A program made the position numbers and the translations under genes. A DNA stretch of 64,000 bases from Martelella alba (lineage in GTDB: Bacteria; Pseudomonadota; Alphaproteobacteria; Rhizobiales; Rhizobiaceae), in assembly GCF_006516955.1 (NCBI RefSeq), contig NZ_VHLG01000001.1, positions 682,001 through 746,000 on the forward strand, in the 5' to 3' direction. Of the stretch, positions 35,617 to 46,193 are shown piece by piece. Every line of letters starts with the position of its first letter. Positions within the stretch are counted from its first letter, which is position 1. Under the pieces are notes generated by a model, which was given only the letters and a program-made list of their open reading frames with translations, made no database searches and was not told the origin of the DNA.

Positions 35617-37062
35617 TTAAAGATAGGGCAGCCCCAGCCACAACAGGCGATCGCGCAATTTACGCAAATAATGACGGCTTGCCAGCATCTCACGCGTCAC
35701 CTGGCGGGCGCGCTCGCGCGCGGCCGTGATGCGGCTGGCGATATCAGCGGCAAAGGCTTCATCAAACACTTCGAGATCCGTCTCGAAATTCAGTCGCAGT
35801 GAACGCGAATCCATATTGGTCGAACCGAGATAGGACCATTTTCCGTCAACCGTCATCAGCTTGGAGTGGTTGAAAGGCCCGAGGTCACGCCAGATCCGGC
35901 TGCCATCGCGAATGATCTCGTCAAACTGCGCCGTCATCGCATGATCAACCATCTTCAGATTGTTGTCGTCCGGCACAACGATATCGACGACGACGCCGCG
36001 CCGCGCCGCGGTTGCAAGCGCGGAAACCAGATCACGATCTGGCAGGAAATAGGGTGACATGATCATCACCGTCTCTTCTGCCACCGACAAGGCCCCGATG
36101 ATCATCTTGTTGTTATTGCCGACATTGCGGTCCGGCCCCGACGGCACGACACGGGCAATCACGCCCCTGCCCTCCGGATGGTTGTCGACAACGCGCCATG
36201 CATCCCCGGAAAGAAGCTCCTTGGTCTCGGAGAACCAGTCCTCCGCCGTCACCGCGAAATAATCCGCCACAGCCGGGCCTTCCAGACGGAAATGCGTATC
36301 ATGGGCGGCGTCGGGACCGGTGAAGGCCTCGCGGATATTCATGCCGCCGGCAAAGGCAATGCCGCCATCGATGACGAGGATCTTGCGGTGCGTCCGCAGA
36401 TTGGCATAGGGCAGCCGCATGCGCAGCAGCACCGCGCCGTTGAAGGTGGCCGTGCGGACATTGCGCTCGCGCAGCAGGCCGACAATCGAGGGACGCGAAT
36501 AGCGCGCCCCAACCGAATCCACCAGCACCCGGACCTCAACCCCGCGCTTGACCGCATCGGCCAGCGCATCGACGAATTTGCGGCCGATACTGTCGGAATC
36601 GAAGATATAGGTTTCCAGCAGGATCGAGCGCTCGGCCTTCTCGATCGCCGCAATCATCGCGGCATAGGCTTCGTCGCCGGAGGAAAGCATCCGGACATGA
36701 TTGCATTCCGTCGCCGGAACGCCGGCAACCTTCGTCCCGAGCCGCCACATCGCCACCATACGCCGCCCGAAGCCAGACATGATGTCGGCGGTGCAGACGC
36801 CGTGAAGCTCTTCCTCACGACTGATCTCGTCGCGCAGGTCACTGCGCCTATCGGTAATGGAAGCGCGCCGCATCCGGTTGATGCCGGCGACGGCGTAGAT
36901 GAACGCACCTAGGATCGGTGACAGCATGATCACCCCGACCCAGCCGATAGCAGCGCGCACCTCATCCTTGGTCATGGCAGCGTGGATTGCCGCCGTCGCA
37001 CCAAAGATGAAAGACAGGAGCGCCAGGATATGAGGCCAGTAATGGACAAGAAAATCATGCAT
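35617..37062 (-). CDS. cls: Cardiolipin synthase (phospholipase D family)
   Basis: A 481-residue inner-membrane enzyme that joins two phosphatidylglycerols, or related phospholipids, into cardiolipin. Two N-terminal hydrophobic helices (about residues 8-30 and 38-60) precede two PLD catalytic repeats: THRKILVIDGGIAFAGGMNI and NHSKLMTVDGKWSYLGSTNMDSRSLRLNFE, each with the HxK-D signature. The C-terminal RLLWLGLPYL is typical of the family. The frame starts cleanly at 37062. It lies downstream of recN, with a 122-base gap, and is followed by the EEP gene. Confidence 0.92.
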   Translation of the reverse strand: MHDFLVHYWPHILALLSFIFGATAAIHAAMTKDEVRAAIGWVGVIMLSPILGAFIYAVAGINRMRRASITDRRSDLRDEISREEELHGVCTADIMSGFGRRMVAMWRLGTKVAGVPATECNHVRMLSSGDEAYAAMIAAIEKAERSILLETYIFDSDSIGRKFVDALADAVKRGVEVRVLVDSVGARYSRPSIVGLLRERNVRTATFNGAVLLRMRLPYANLRTHRKILVIDGGIAFAGGMNIREAFTGPDAAHDTHFRLEGPAVADYFAVTAEDWFSETKELLSGDAWRVVDNHPEGRGVIARVVPSGPDRNVGNNNKMIIGALSVAEETVMIMSPYFLPDRDLVSALATAARRGVVVDIVVPDDNNLKMVDHAMTAQFDEIIRDGSRIWRDLGPFNHSKLMTVDGKWSYLGSTNMDSRSLRLNFETDLEVFDEAFAADIASRITAARERARQVTREMLASRHYLRKLRDRLLWLGLPYL

Positions 37063-37184
37063 TGAAAAACGCTTTCAGGGCAATGCGGGACATATTCAGC
37101 CGAAACCAAAGGCTAACCCAATTGTTGTGAAAGCGTAATCCCTCGCGCGGAACGAAAATTCACCATCCCCGGAAGTTTCACCCG

Positions 37185-38858
37185 TCAGGCGTCATCCGAA
37201 AGCAATTTGGCCGCAGCGGCCCGTGCTTCTTCGGTTATGCGGGCGCCGGCGAGCATGCGGGCGATTTCTTCCTGGCGCGCATCCGGCCCGATAATTTCAA
37301 CCCGCGTCACCACGGCGTCATGGCCATCCTTGGTCATGCCCTTGGAGATAAGGAAATGCCCGTGGGCACGGGCCGCCACTTGCGGGGCGTGGGTGACGGA
37401 AAGCACCTGCACCTTTTTCGACAGCCGTTTCAGCCGCTGGCCGATTGCATCGGCCACTGCGCCGCCAACGCCTGTATCGATTTCATCAAACACCAGCGTC
37501 GGTGCCGAGCCCTTGTCGGTAAGCGCCACCTTCAATGCCAGCAGGAAGCGCGAAAGTTCACCCCCCGAGGCAACCTTCATGATCGGCCCGGCGCGCGAGC
37601 CGGGATTGGTCTGCACTTCGAAGGAAACCGTATCAATGCCCTCGGCGCTCGCCCGCTCCGCATCACTTTCGATCGAGACCATAAAGCGTGCGCGTTCGAG
37701 CTTCAGTGCAGGCAGTTCCGCCATAACCGCCGCGGCAAGCTGGTCACCGGCCGCGCGCCGCTTTGCCGAAAGCTTTTCCGCAGCGGCAAAATAGGTACTG
37801 CGCGCCACCTCAAGCTCCGCATCAAGAGCGACAAGGCGCGCTTCGCCCTGATCGAGATCCTCAAGTGCGGCGACCATATTTGCGGCGAGTGCCGGTAATT
37901 CCGCCACTGCCACGTTATATTTCCGCGATGCGCCGCGCAGCGCGAAAAGGCGTTCCTCCACCTGCTCCAGCACTTTCGGATCAAAGGCGGTCCTTTCCAG
38001 CGCTGCCTCGACCTCCATCTGCGCATTGGACAGATGCTCAAGCGCGCTGTCCAGCAGATTGACCGAGGTCTCCAGCAGCCCCGGCACCTCATGCGACTTG
38101 CGCTCCAGCCGGCGCACCAAAGAGGCGATCATTGGAACAGGAGAGCCGTTGCCATTCAGGAATTCCAACGCCTCGGAAATATCACCGGCGATCCGCTCCG
38201 ACTTCATCATCGTCGCGCGGCGCTCCGCCAGTTCCTCCTCTTCACCATCCACCGGCGACAGGGCCTGCAATTCCTCAACGGAGGATCGGAGATAATCGGC
38301 CTCGCGGGCGGCCTCTTCCACCCGCGCGCGGTGCTGCTTCAGCCGCCGCTCGACATCACGCCATCCGCGATAGAGACCCGAAAGCGCTTCTGCCTCTTCG
38401 CCGAGCATGCCGAAAGCGTCCAGAAGGCGGCGATGGCCATCGGTATCGATCAGGGCACGCTCGTCGTGCTGTCCATGAATTTCCACCAGCATATGGCCGG
38501 CCTGGCGCATCAGTTGAACACTGACCGTCTGATCGTTGATATAGGCGCGGGTGCGGCCATCGGCCGACTGCATTCGCCGGAAGATCAGATCGCCATCATC
38601 ATCCAGCTCGTTCTCGCGCAGGAAGCTGCGAACCGGATGGCCGGGCGGCACATCAAAGACGGCAATCACCTGCCCCTGATCCTGCCCGTGGCGGACCAGC
38701 CCGCCATCACCGCGCGCACCAAGAGCCAGCGACAGGCTATCGAGCAGGATGGATTTGCCCGCGCCGGTTTCCCCCGTCAACACCGAAAGACCGCCCTCGA
38801 GATCAAGCTCAAGGCGGTCAATCAGGACGATATCACGGATGGTAAGCTGGACGAGCAT
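37185..38858 (-). CDS. recN: DNA repair ATPase RecN
   Basis: An SMC-like protein for double-strand break repair, 557 residues. Walker A GETGAGKSILLDSLSLALGARGDGG lies near residue 30. Two coiled-coil arms follow (about 150-230 and 290-370) separated by a hinge. The C-terminal signature VASGGELSRFLLALKVAL and Walker B TLVFDEIDTGVGGAVADAIG complete the ATPase head. SOS control would be expected, but no convincing LexA box (GTTC-N7-GTTC in alphaproteobacteria) was found in the 37-base gap to bamD, so it may share the bamD transcript. Confidence 0.95.
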   Translation of the reverse strand: MLVQLTIRDIVLIDRLELDLEGGLSVLTGETGAGKSILLDSLSLALGARGDGGLVRHGQDQGQVIAVFDVPPGHPVRSFLRENELDDDGDLIFRRMQSADGRTRAYINDQTVSVQLMRQAGHMLVEIHGQHDERALIDTDGHRRLLDAFGMLGEEAEALSGLYRGWRDVERRLKQHRARVEEAAREADYLRSSVEELQALSPVDGEEEELAERRATMMKSERIAGDISEALEFLNGNGSPVPMIASLVRRLERKSHEVPGLLETSVNLLDSALEHLSNAQMEVEAALERTAFDPKVLEQVEERLFALRGASRKYNVAVAELPALAANMVAALEDLDQGEARLVALDAELEVARSTYFAAAEKLSAKRRAAGDQLAAAVMAELPALKLERARFMVSIESDAERASAEGIDTVSFEVQTNPGSRAGPIMKVASGGELSRFLLALKVALTDKGSAPTLVFDEIDTGVGGAVADAIGQRLKRLSKKVQVLSVTHAPQVAARAHGHFLISKGMTKDGHDAVVTRVEIIGPDARQEEIARMLAGARITEEARAAAAKLLSDDA

Positions 38859-38895
38859 CCCTATGCGCTCCGCATGAAGGGCAGAGGCAGCGGGC

Positions 38896-39747
38896 TCAGC
38901 TCTTCGTCGCTGGCGCTGCCGTTGCCTTGGCTTTCGGCTCGATCCCCTTGGAGTTTAGCAGCTTGTAGGCACGCTGATACCAGGGACTGTCCGGATAATT
39001 GTGACCCAGAACCCAGGCTGCATTCTGCGCCTCGGGAATGACACCCATTGCATAATAGGCTTCGACGAGACGCTCAAGCGCTTCCTCGATCTGGTTGGTG
39101 TCAGAATATTTGTCAACCACGACATTGAAGCGGGAAATCGCCGCGACATAGTCCTTGCGCTCAAGATAGTAGCGGCCGACCTGCATTTCCTTGCCAGCCA
39201 GCTGATCGCGGGCGAATCGGATCTGCTCGCGGGCCTGATCAACATATTCCGAATCAGGAAACTCATCGATCAGCTGCTCCATCGCATTGATGGTGCTCTC
39301 CGCCGCAGATTGATCCTGTGTCACATTGGCGATCTTTTTCGCATAGGACATGCCGACCATGAACTCCACATAGGGAAGATCCTTGGAGTTCGGATAGGTC
39401 TTCAGGTATTTCTGGCCCACCGTAATGGCCGCATCAAACTTGCCGATGCGATATTGCAGGAAAGTTTCCATCACCATCGCCTGGCGCGCCTGATCGGAAA
39501 GCGGTGCCTGCTGCTCGATCGCGGCGAATTTGCGAAGCGCTTCCCTGGTATTGCCGGCCTGAATATTGGCCAGCGCCTCGTCATAGAGCTTCTGAGGCGA
39601 GTCACCCTCATATTGCAGGGTGGTGATATCGACATCCTTGTCTTTCGAGCAGCTTCCCAAGGTCAAACCAACCCCAAGAATGACCGCTGTCGGAATTGCT
39701 GCTGCGCGCAGCGTCGAGATGAGCGTTCTGCTTTTCGAAAGAATCAT
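38896..39747 (-). CDS. bamD: Outer membrane assembly lipoprotein BamD
   Basis: A 283-residue lipoprotein of the BAM complex that folds beta-barrels into the outer membrane. The signal peptide with lipobox LTLGSC places the lipidated Cys near residue 33. Five TPR-like repeats follow, visible as DSPQKLYDEALANIQAGNTREALRKFAAIE, AAITVGQKYLKTYPNSKDLPYVEF, VDQAREQIRFARDQLAGKEMQVGRYYLERKDYVAAISRFNVVVDKYSDT and later stretches. The tail is Lys/Ala-rich. It lies between lpxC and recN, as in other rhizobia. A 23-bp inverted repeat lies upstream. Confidence 0.94.
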   Translation of the reverse strand: MILSKSRTLISTLRAAAIPTAVILGVGLTLGSCSKDKDVDITTLQYEGDSPQKLYDEALANIQAGNTREALRKFAAIEQQAPLSDQARQAMVMETFLQYRIGKFDAAITVGQKYLKTYPNSKDLPYVEFMVGMSYAKKIANVTQDQSAAESTINAMEQLIDEFPDSEYVDQAREQIRFARDQLAGKEMQVGRYYLERKDYVAAISRFNVVVDKYSDTNQIEEALERLVEAYYAMGVIPEAQNAAWVLGHNYPDSPWYQRAYKLLNSKGIEPKAKATAAPATKS

Positions 39748-39867
39748 TCCTATGCCCTGTCCGCGCCCGAGACGAAGCGCCTCTGCCTACTGCTGCCGTT
39801 TTACGCATATACCACGGGTGAGAGCAACGTGGTGCGGGCAAAAACGAACATTTTTGTGGCCGGACGC

Positions 39868-39890
39868 TATAGTTTTGTTACTAAACTATA
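39868..39890. promoter_or_regulatory. Inverted repeat upstream of bamD
   Basis: TATAGTTT-N7-AAACTATA, perfect 8-bp arms, 121 bases upstream of the bamD start in the 213-bp lpxC-bamD gap. It is AT-rich with no U-tract on either side, so it looks more like a protein-binding site than a terminator. The binding protein is unknown. Confidence 0.45.
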
Positions 39891-39960
39891 CGCGCAACAG
39901 TTGTCAAAGGCCAAAGAAGACAACCTTATGAAAATTTGACGAAACTGCTGACGGATCAGA

Positions 39961-40905
39961 TCAGGAAAGCGAAGCCGCCGCAACGAGCTGAATGGAATGA
40001 CGCTCCTTGAGCCCGCCGACTTCCGGCGCAACGAAGACGCAGGCACCAGGCGTTTCCAGAAGGGCGCGCACAGCCATGGCATTAAGCTTGTGTCCGCCAC
40101 GATAGGAGCGGAAGGCACCGGCAAAGCGGCTGCCCATCATGGCCAGATCACCAACGGCATCAAGCGTCTTGTGACGCACGAATTCATCAACGAAGCGCAG
40201 GCCTTCCGGATTGATGACCTTTTCATCATCCGAAATGACAACCGAATTCTCAAGCGAGGAACCAAGGGCAAACCCCTGAGCCCACATCGGCTCAACGTCA
40301 CGCATGAAGCCGAAAGTCCGCGCGCAGGAAAGCTCCCGACGGAAAGTCTCCGGCGTTACATCGCCCCGCCAGGACTGCCGGCCGATTGCCGGCGAATCAA
40401 AATCGATTTCGACATCAAAATGCATGCCGTCATAGGGGCTGAACTCAGCCCAGCCAGCGCCCTTCTCGACGCGAACGGTCTTCAGAACGCGAATATAGCC
40501 ACGACGTTCAGCCAGCTTGACGATACCGGCATCCTTCAGCGCATTGACGAAAACGCGCGAACTGCCATCCATGATCGGCATTTCACCACCTTCGACGGCG
40601 ATGCGAAGATTGTCGACACCGAGCGCGTAGACGGCAGCCATCACATGTTCAATCGTCGCAATCCATTCATCCGGGCGATTGCCCAGAACGGTGCAAAGAT
40701 CTGTGGGACCGACATTTTCGGAAATGGCTTCATAAGAACTGATGACGCGGCCGTCGCGCAGACGTTCAAAAACAATACCGGCACCAGCAACAGAGGGATG
40801 AAACGTGATCGCAACAGGCTTTCCGGAATGAACACCAATACCTTCCACGCGCATGCTATGCGTGATCGTCGTCTGCTGTCCCACAAAAGCTGTCGGCATT
40901 TTCAA
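39961..40905 (-). CDS. lpxC: UDP-3-O-acyl-N-acetylglucosamine deacetylase LpxC
   Basis: The committed zinc-dependent step of lipid A synthesis, 314 residues. It starts TTITHSMRVEGIGVHSGKPVAITFHPS. The zinc ligands are the His in IEHVMAAVYALGVDNLRI and His/Asp in VRHKTLDAVGDLAMMG; the catalytic Glu lies in the same IEHVM region. GGHKLNAM is the conserved C-terminal motif. Length is normal. It is preceded by the ftsZ terminator and a 300-bp leader, so it has its own promoter, and it is followed by the bamD region. LpxC levels are controlled in many bacteria by FtsH, whose gene partly lies at the right edge here. Confidence 0.95.
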   Translation of the reverse strand: MKMPTAFVGQQTTITHSMRVEGIGVHSGKPVAITFHPSVAGAGIVFERLRDGRVISSYEAISENVGPTDLCTVLGNRPDEWIATIEHVMAAVYALGVDNLRIAVEGGEMPIMDGSSRVFVNALKDAGIVKLAERRGYIRVLKTVRVEKGAGWAEFSPYDGMHFDVEIDFDSPAIGRQSWRGDVTPETFRRELSCARTFGFMRDVEPMWAQGFALGSSLENSVVISDDEKVINPEGLRFVDEFVRHKTLDAVGDLAMMGSRFAGAFRSYRGGHKLNAMAVRALLETPGACVFVAPEVGGLKERHSIQLVAAASLS

Positions 40906-41122
40906 AACCCTTAAAACTCAATCTACCTGTAAACTGCTGCCGGAGATGTCCGGGAGAACCTCCGAAAGATCACCTGTGCGGTCATGTTCTGCAAAAACAA
41001 TCGTTTTACATCGCAAACGCACATGTCTGCCCGAGTCGCAACAGCGCTTCGTTGATTGCTTTTTACGGATAAGACACGGACAAACCAAATCACTGTTTCT
41101 TTCGCTTTGTTACGAAAGTCGT
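40906..41122. other. Leader region of lpxC
   Basis: This 217-bp stretch lies between the ftsZ terminator and lpxC and probably carries the lpxC promoter. I see no clear -35/-10 pair, strong palindrome or coding sequence in it. Confidence 0.4.
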
Positions 41123-41158
41123 AAAAGGCCCGGCTGCGGATATGCAGCCGGGCCTTTT
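41123..41158 (-). terminator. Strong intrinsic terminator after ftsZ
   Basis: A perfect 15-bp stem, AAAAGGCCCGGCTGC with GCAGCCGGGCCTTTT, and a 6-base loop, 50 bases after the ftsZ stop reading leftwards. The A/T ends of the stem give the U-tract. It closes the dcw transcription and separates it from lpxC. Confidence 0.9.
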
Positions 41159-41208
41159 CATCGGGAGAAGAAACGTTATAGGCGGTTTTTCTTCACGATC
41201 CCTCTTGT

Positions 41209-42879
41209 TCAGTTTGCCTGGCGGCGCAGGAAAGCGGGGATGTCGAACTGGTCGTCATCCTGGCGTACACGCGGCTGCTGAGGGGCTGCCTGCTGCGGCT
41301 CGGCCCGACGCGGTGCATAGGGGTTATGCTGCGGCGCAGGAGCGGGTTGTGCCGGGCTGTTGTCGTAGCTTTCTTCGGTACGGCCAAGCGAGTGGCTGAT
41401 CTTCTTGAACAGGGCCTTGGGGCCACGCTCTTCATGTTCGACACGACGTTCCGCCTGGACGCGGTGATCCATCTCGGCCTGAACCATCGGCGGAAAATCG
41501 GTGACTTCCGGCATACGGCGGGCCTGAACGGGTTCCTGATGCATCGGCTGCGGCTGAACCGGCTGCTGCTGGACAGGTGCCTGCTGAACATTGACCTGCG
41601 GGCGGGCCATGGCCGGCTGCGGCTGCGGAGCGGCCTGGCGGGGGGCTTCACTACCGAAAAGCTGGCTCTTCGGGGTAAAAGCATCCTGACGCGGTTGCAT
41701 CTGCTGCGGCTGGGCCTGCGGTGCACGGTTTACGGCCATCTGCAGTTCGCGTTCCATTTCGACTTCAGCCGAGCGGATCGTGTCAGCGATCGGATCGTGA
41801 CGCGGCTGCGGAGCTGCTGCAACCGGGGCGGCCATCGGGGCGGCGTTGCTGGAACGGATTTCCGGGCGGGTCTCGCGACGGGTTTCCGGACCATCGGAAT
41901 CCGATTCGGCGCCGGCGCGGTCGATGCCGGTGGCGACGACGGAAACGCGAATGATGCCTTCCAGATCTTCATCGAAGGTCGCGCCGAGGATGATGTTGGC
42001 ATCCGGATCGACTTCTTCGCGAATACGCGTTGCAGCCTCATCGACTTCGAACAAGGTCAGGTCGCGACCACCGGTGATGGAGATCAAGAGGCCCTGCGCG
42101 CCGCGCATGGAGGTTTCATCCAGCAGCGGATTGGCGATTGCGGCTTCCGCGGCCTGCATTGCACGGCCTTCGCCGGAAGCTTCACCCGTGCCCATCATGG
42201 CGCGGCCCATTTCGCGCATCACCGAACGCACGTCAGCGAAGTCGAGATTGATCAGGCCTTCCTTGACCATCAGGTCAGTGATGCAGGCAACGCCCGAATA
42301 GAGCACCTGGTCTGCCATGGCAAAGGCATCGGCAAAGGTGGTCTTGTCATTGGCGATCCGGAACAGATTCTGGTTCGGAATGACGATCAGCGTATCGACG
42401 GACTTCTGCAGCTCCTCGATACCGGAATTGGCGAGCCGCATGCGACGTGCGCCTTCGAACTGGAACGGCTTGGTGACAACACCGACCGTCAGAATGCCCT
42501 TGTTGCGCGCGGCCTGGGCAACGATCGGGGCGGCACCCGTGCCGGTACCACCGCCCATACCGGCGGTGACGAAGCACATATGCGTACCGTTCAGGTGATC
42601 GATGATTTCATCGATGCATTCTTCGGCCGCTGCGCGACCGACTTCGGGCTGCGAACCGGCGCCAAGACCTTCGGTAACGCCGACACCCAGCTGGATGACG
42701 CGTTCGGCCTTGGTCATGGTCAGTGCCTGGGCATCGGTGTTTGCGACAACGAAGTCGACACCCTGCAGACCAGCCGTGATCATGTTGTTCACGGCGTTAC
42801 CGCCGCCGCCACCGACGCCGAAAACAGTGATCCGAGGCTTCAGCTCGGTAATATCTGGCTTTTGAAGCGTGATTGTCAT
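41209..42879 (-). CDS. ftsZ: Cell division tubulin homologue FtsZ (long linker form)
   Basis: The Z-ring GTPase, 556 residues. The N-terminal nucleotide domain has [13 protein letters not shown] near residue 21 and the tubulin signature [10 protein letters not shown] at about 109-118. The synergy loop includes [20 protein letters not shown]. Residues about 320-540 form a long Pro/Gln/Ala-rich linker, much longer than the about 50 residues of E. coli, as in other alphaproteobacteria. The C-terminal peptide [10 protein letters not shown] binds FtsA and other partners. It follows ftsA by 58 bases, is the only ftsZ seen here and is followed by a terminator. Confidence 0.97.
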   Translation of the reverse strand: MTITLQKPDITELKPRITVFGVGGGGGNAVNNMITAGLQGVDFVVANTDAQALTMTKAERVIQLGVGVTEGLGAGSQPEVGRAAAEECIDEIIDHLNGTHMCFVTAGMGGGTGTGAAPIVAQAARNKGILTVGVVTKPFQFEGARRMRLANSGIEELQKSVDTLIVIPNQNLFRIANDKTTFADAFAMADQVLYSGVACITDLMVKEGLINLDFADVRSVMREMGRAMMGTGEASGEGRAMQAAEAAIANPLLDETSMRGAQGLLISITGGRDLTLFEVDEAATRIREEVDPDANIILGATFDEDLEGIIRVSVVATGIDRAGAESDSDGPETRRETRPEIRSSNAAPMAAPVAAAPQPRHDPIADTIRSAEVEMERELQMAVNRAPQAQPQQMQPRQDAFTPKSQLFGSEAPRQAAPQPQPAMARPQVNVQQAPVQQQPVQPQPMHQEPVQARRMPEVTDFPPMVQAEMDHRVQAERRVEHEERGPKALFKKISHSLGRTEESYDNSPAQPAPAPQHNPYAPRRAEPQQAAPQQPRVRQDDDQFDIPAFLRRQAN

Positions 42880-42937
42880 GTTTACCGTTCCTTCTCGCTA
42901 CGGCCGCACCGCCAAGTCGGCCAATTCCTTGTGTTCG

Positions 42938-44266
42938 TTAAAAGCTTTCCCTGAGCCATTGGCCGACCCGGGCGAGTCGTCCGCCGCCTCCCGATACGGC
43001 AAAACCACGCTGGTCCCTGCCGTAGAATTCATTCTCCGCCACCTGCGGATAGATCAGCAGTCCGACTGCGGTCGAAAATGCCGGTCCCTTGGCCGCCGGG
43101 GGCAATCCGGCGACGCCCATGGGGCGACCGATCCGGACATTGCGGCTCAGGATCCGCCGGGCCAGTTCGCCAAGCCCGATGAGCTGGCTCGCCCCGCCTG
43201 TGAGCACGACACGCTTGCCAACCACCGAGGAAAGCCCCGAAAGCTGGATGCGATCGCGAATCAGTTCCAGTGTCTCTTCGACGCGCGCCTTGACGATGCG
43301 AGAGACGAGAGCCTTGGAAAGCTGGCGCGGCTGGTCACGTTCATCCTCGCCGATCGGCAGGATCGAGATCAGTTCGCGCTCGTCCAGGCTGGAGGCAATC
43401 GCCGAGCCGTGAACGCATTTCAGCCTTTCGGCATCTTCCATCCGGGTCGAAAGACCACGAGCAAGGTCGGTCGTCACATGACGTCCGCCAAGGCTGATGG
43501 CGTCGGTATGAACCAGCTTGCCCTCGGCGAAGACCGAAATCGTCGTCGTGCCGGATCCCATGTCGATCGCCGCACAGCCAAGTTCAAATTCGTCGTCGAC
43601 AAGTGCGGCCAGGCCGCTGGCATAGGGCGTCGCCACCATGCTTTCGACCGACAGATGCGCACGGTTGATGCAAAGCTCGAGATTGCGCAGCGCCAGACGC
43701 TCGGCCGACACGACGTGAAGATCAACGCCGAGTGCCTCGCCATACATGCCGAGCGGATCGCGGATGCCGCGTTCACCGTCAAGCGTGAAGCCTGTCGGCA
43801 TGGAATGCAGAACCTGACGCTCATCGCTCATCGAGCGGCGCGAAACCGCCGACAGAACCCGTTTCAGATCCGACGAATCCACGTCCTGACCACCGAGATC
43901 AATGGTCGCTGAATAGGTATCGCTGGTCAGCCGCCCGGCCGAAACATTGACGATCAGGCTGTCAACCGTGAGCCCCGCCATCCGCTCGGCCGCATCAACC
44001 GAAAGACGGATGACATGTTCTGCTGCATCCAGATCGACGATAACGCCGTTCTTGATACCGGCTGAACGCTGGTGACCGATACCGATCACCTCGATTGCAT
44101 GGGTGCGGCCGGGAAGAACCTTGCTCTCGCCGCGCGGGGTCAGCCGGGCGATCATGCAGACCACCTTGGAGGAGCCGATATCCAGCACGCTGACAATATG
44201 GGTACGCTTCGACGACGGCGCGCGAACACGTGGCAGACCCGATTGAGAGGAGCCGAACAAGCTCAT
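42938..44266 (-). CDS. ftsA: Cell division protein FtsA
   Basis: The actin-like membrane tether of the Z ring, 442 residues. The ATPase elements include VSVLDIGSSKVVCMIARL (phosphate 1), CAAIDMGSGTTTISVF (phosphate 2) and VVLTGGASQLIGLGELARRIL (adenosine motif). The 1C domain, specific to FtsA, lies between about residues 90 and 170. The C-terminal amphipathic tail VGQWLRESF should bind the membrane. The N-terminus has a basic extension (SGLPRVRAPSSKRTH) common in rhizobia. Its ATG overlaps the ftsQ stop in an ATGA, indicating translational coupling. Confidence 0.96.
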   Translation of the reverse strand: MSLFGSSQSGLPRVRAPSSKRTHIVSVLDIGSSKVVCMIARLTPRGESKVLPGRTHAIEVIGIGHQRSAGIKNGVIVDLDAAEHVIRLSVDAAERMAGLTVDSLIVNVSAGRLTSDTYSATIDLGGQDVDSSDLKRVLSAVSRRSMSDERQVLHSMPTGFTLDGERGIRDPLGMYGEALGVDLHVVSAERLALRNLELCINRAHLSVESMVATPYASGLAALVDDEFELGCAAIDMGSGTTTISVFAEGKLVHTDAISLGGRHVTTDLARGLSTRMEDAERLKCVHGSAIASSLDERELISILPIGEDERDQPRQLSKALVSRIVKARVEETLELIRDRIQLSGLSSVVGKRVVLTGGASQLIGLGELARRILSRNVRIGRPMGVAGLPPAAKGPAFSTAVGLLIYPQVAENEFYGRDQRGFAVSGGGGRLARVGQWLRESF

Positions 44267-45180
44267 AGACGCACTCCCTTGTTCTTGAAGCTTTTCTTGA
44301 GCTGCTCAACCTCGGCGTCGCGACGCTCCAGCGCGTCCGGCGTCAGCTGAATGGCAATCCGGTCATCAAGGCGCAGATCAATCGCGGCGATCTCGCGCTC
44401 GAGAATCTGACGGGTCTCTTCCAGCGATTTGAGCCTTGCGACCGCCGCATCTTCTCCCGTCTCCGGCATTTTCACGATCATGCCGTTGTCGAGATAGATA
44501 TCCCAGCGACGGCCATCAATGCGCTTATAGGCACGAACCCGGCTCGCAAGCTCCGGCCAGCCGGAAAGAAGGCTGTCGAGATCCTTCGCCGCCAGATTGG
44601 CGCCCTGCCCCAGAACCAGCGGCAGGCGCCGGAATTTCGGCTCGGTGAGCGCGCCGATGACATTGCCGCTTTCCTCGATCATCAGCAGGCTGCCGTCTTC
44701 CTGCTGCCACAGCGCATAGGGCTTGCGCTCCTTGAGCGTGATCTTCAGCGTGGCCGGATAGATCTTGCGGATATCGGCATCGGCAACCCAGGGAAGATTA
44801 AGCAGCTGCCCACGGGCGCGATCGATATTCAGGCCATGCAGCGAAATCGACGTATCGAGATCGAGGCTCTGCAGCACGGCAATTTCCGAGGTTTCAGCAT
44901 TGCCGGATATCTGAATGTCGTTGATCGAAAAGCCCGTAAGCTCGATGGCAGCGCGTGACAACTGGTCGCCATTGCCGGCAACCATTACCGCGTTGACACC
45001 GCAGGCTGCAAAAAACACCACGGCAACGACGCTGCCGAGATGGCGCGGAACGGGTGTGCGGCCAGTTGCAAGGTTCGACAGCGAGCGCGCAATACGGCGT
45101 GCCGGACGCGGCAACGACCGGGCGCCATCGGGCGCCGCAGAGCGTTCCGTGCGGTCATATCCGCCTTGTTTGCCGGTCAT
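44263..45180 (-). CDS. ftsQ: Cell division protein FtsQ
   Basis: A bitopic divisome scaffold of 305 residues. A long basic cytoplasmic tail (about 45 residues) precedes one transmembrane helix ([19 protein letters not shown]). The POTRA domain starts at [25 protein letters not shown] and the beta domain follows to about residue 270. The C-terminal part is charged ([21 protein letters not shown]). The start at 45180 (MTGKQGG) is chosen because it overlaps the ddl stop as ATGA; an upstream ATG at 45210 would overlap ddl by 34 bases. Confidence 0.93.
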   Translation of the reverse strand: MTGKQGGYDRTERSAAPDGARSLPRPARRIARSLSNLATGRTPVPRHLGSVVAVVFFAACGVNAVMVAGNGDQLSRAAIELTGFSINDIQISGNAETSEIAVLQSLDLDTSISLHGLNIDRARGQLLNLPWVADADIRKIYPATLKITLKERKPYALWQQEDGSLLMIEESGNVIGALTEPKFRRLPLVLGQGANLAAKDLDSLLSGWPELASRVRAYKRIDGRRWDIYLDNGMIVKMPETGEDAAVARLKSLEETRQILEREIAAIDLRLDDRIAIQLTPDALERRDAEVEQLKKSFKNKGVRL

Positions 45181-46100
45181 CGCGAACACGAAGCGTCCTC
45201 CACCATCCATCGAAGAAACGAACCAAATGAGTGGCCTGCATATGCAGCCATTTCAGGAACAAGCGAGGTCGGCGTCATGCCCGGCTGGGTGTTGACTTCG
45301 AGCCAGATAAGACCGTCATCGCCTTGGCTCTCGTCGAAGCGGAAATCCGAACGGGATACGCCGCGGCAACCGATAGCCTTATGTGCCTGAACTGCGAGTG
45401 TTTGAATCTTTTGGTAAATATTTGGTTTAAGATTGGCGGGAAGAATGTGTTTTGACCCGCCTGGACGGTATTTTGCGTCGAAATCATAGAAGCTGTGTCC
45501 CTGCGGCACGATCTCGGTAACTCCGAGGGCCTGATCACCCATGACACCGCAGGTGAATTCACGGCCAGCGACATAGCGCTCCACCATGATGCGATCGCCA
45601 TAGGGCCAGTCAGATGCGGTCACGGATTGCGGAACAGTTTCCTGATCTTCCGGCACAATCAGCACACCAAAGGACGACCCTTCATTTACCGGCTTGATAA
45701 CATAGGGCGGCTGAATCGGGTGTTCCGAGCCGATATCAAAACGCATCATCTCGCGATCTTCGGCAACCGGCACGCCGGCAGCCTTGACGATACGCTTGCT
45801 CTGCACCTTGTTCATCGCCAGGGCAGACGCCAGAACACCGGAATGGGTGTAGGGAATTTCAAGATATTCAAGAATGCCCTGCACCAGGCCATCCTCGCCA
45901 AAGGGACCATGCAGCGCATTGAAGGCGACATCGGGCTTCAGTTCACTCAGGACAGACGCGACATTGCGGTCAACGTCAATGCGGCTGACGCGGTAACCTT
46001 CCGCCTCCAGCGCATCGGCGCAGGCCTTTCCCGAGGAAAGGCTCACCGGCCGTTCCGAGGAAAATCCGCCCATCAAGACTGCAACATGCAAGGCGTTCAT
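45177..46100 (-). CDS. ddl: D-alanine--D-alanine ligase
   Basis: An ATP-grasp enzyme making the D-Ala-D-Ala dipeptide for peptidoglycan, about 307 residues. It starts [20 protein letters not shown]. Central motifs are [51 protein letters not shown] and [22 protein letters not shown], with the metal-binding Glu/Asn. The start at 46100 has GGGGA upstream; in-frame ATGs 2 codons or more upstream are alternatives. It heads the ddl-ftsQ-ftsA-ftsZ unit behind a control region with two CtrA half-sites. Confidence 0.95.
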   Translation of the reverse strand: MNALHVAVLMGGFSSERPVSLSSGKACADALEAEGYRVSRIDVDRNVASVLSELKPDVAFNALHGPFGEDGLVQGILEYLEIPYTHSGVLASALAMNKVQSKRIVKAAGVPVAEDREMMRFDIGSEHPIQPPYVIKPVNEGSSFGVLIVPEDQETVPQSVTASDWPYGDRIMVERYVAGREFTCGVMGDQALGVTEIVPQGHSFYDFDAKYRPGGSKHILPANLKPNIYQKIQTLAVQAHKAIGCRGVSRSDFRFDESQGDDGLIWLEVNTQPGMTPTSLVPEMAAYAGHSFGSFLRWMVEDASCSR

Positions 46101-46193
46101 GCCCATCCCCAAGCCCATGCAACGGTATCTCCGCTGCCTGAAATCAGCACCCTGCACGAAGCAGGAAATTCATGAGACCAGTAGTGCCTCAGG

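Noticed and set aside
41326-42954. A 542-codon open frame opposite ftsZ
   Set aside because: It is fully antisense to the conserved ftsZ and has no domain; codon-bias shadow.
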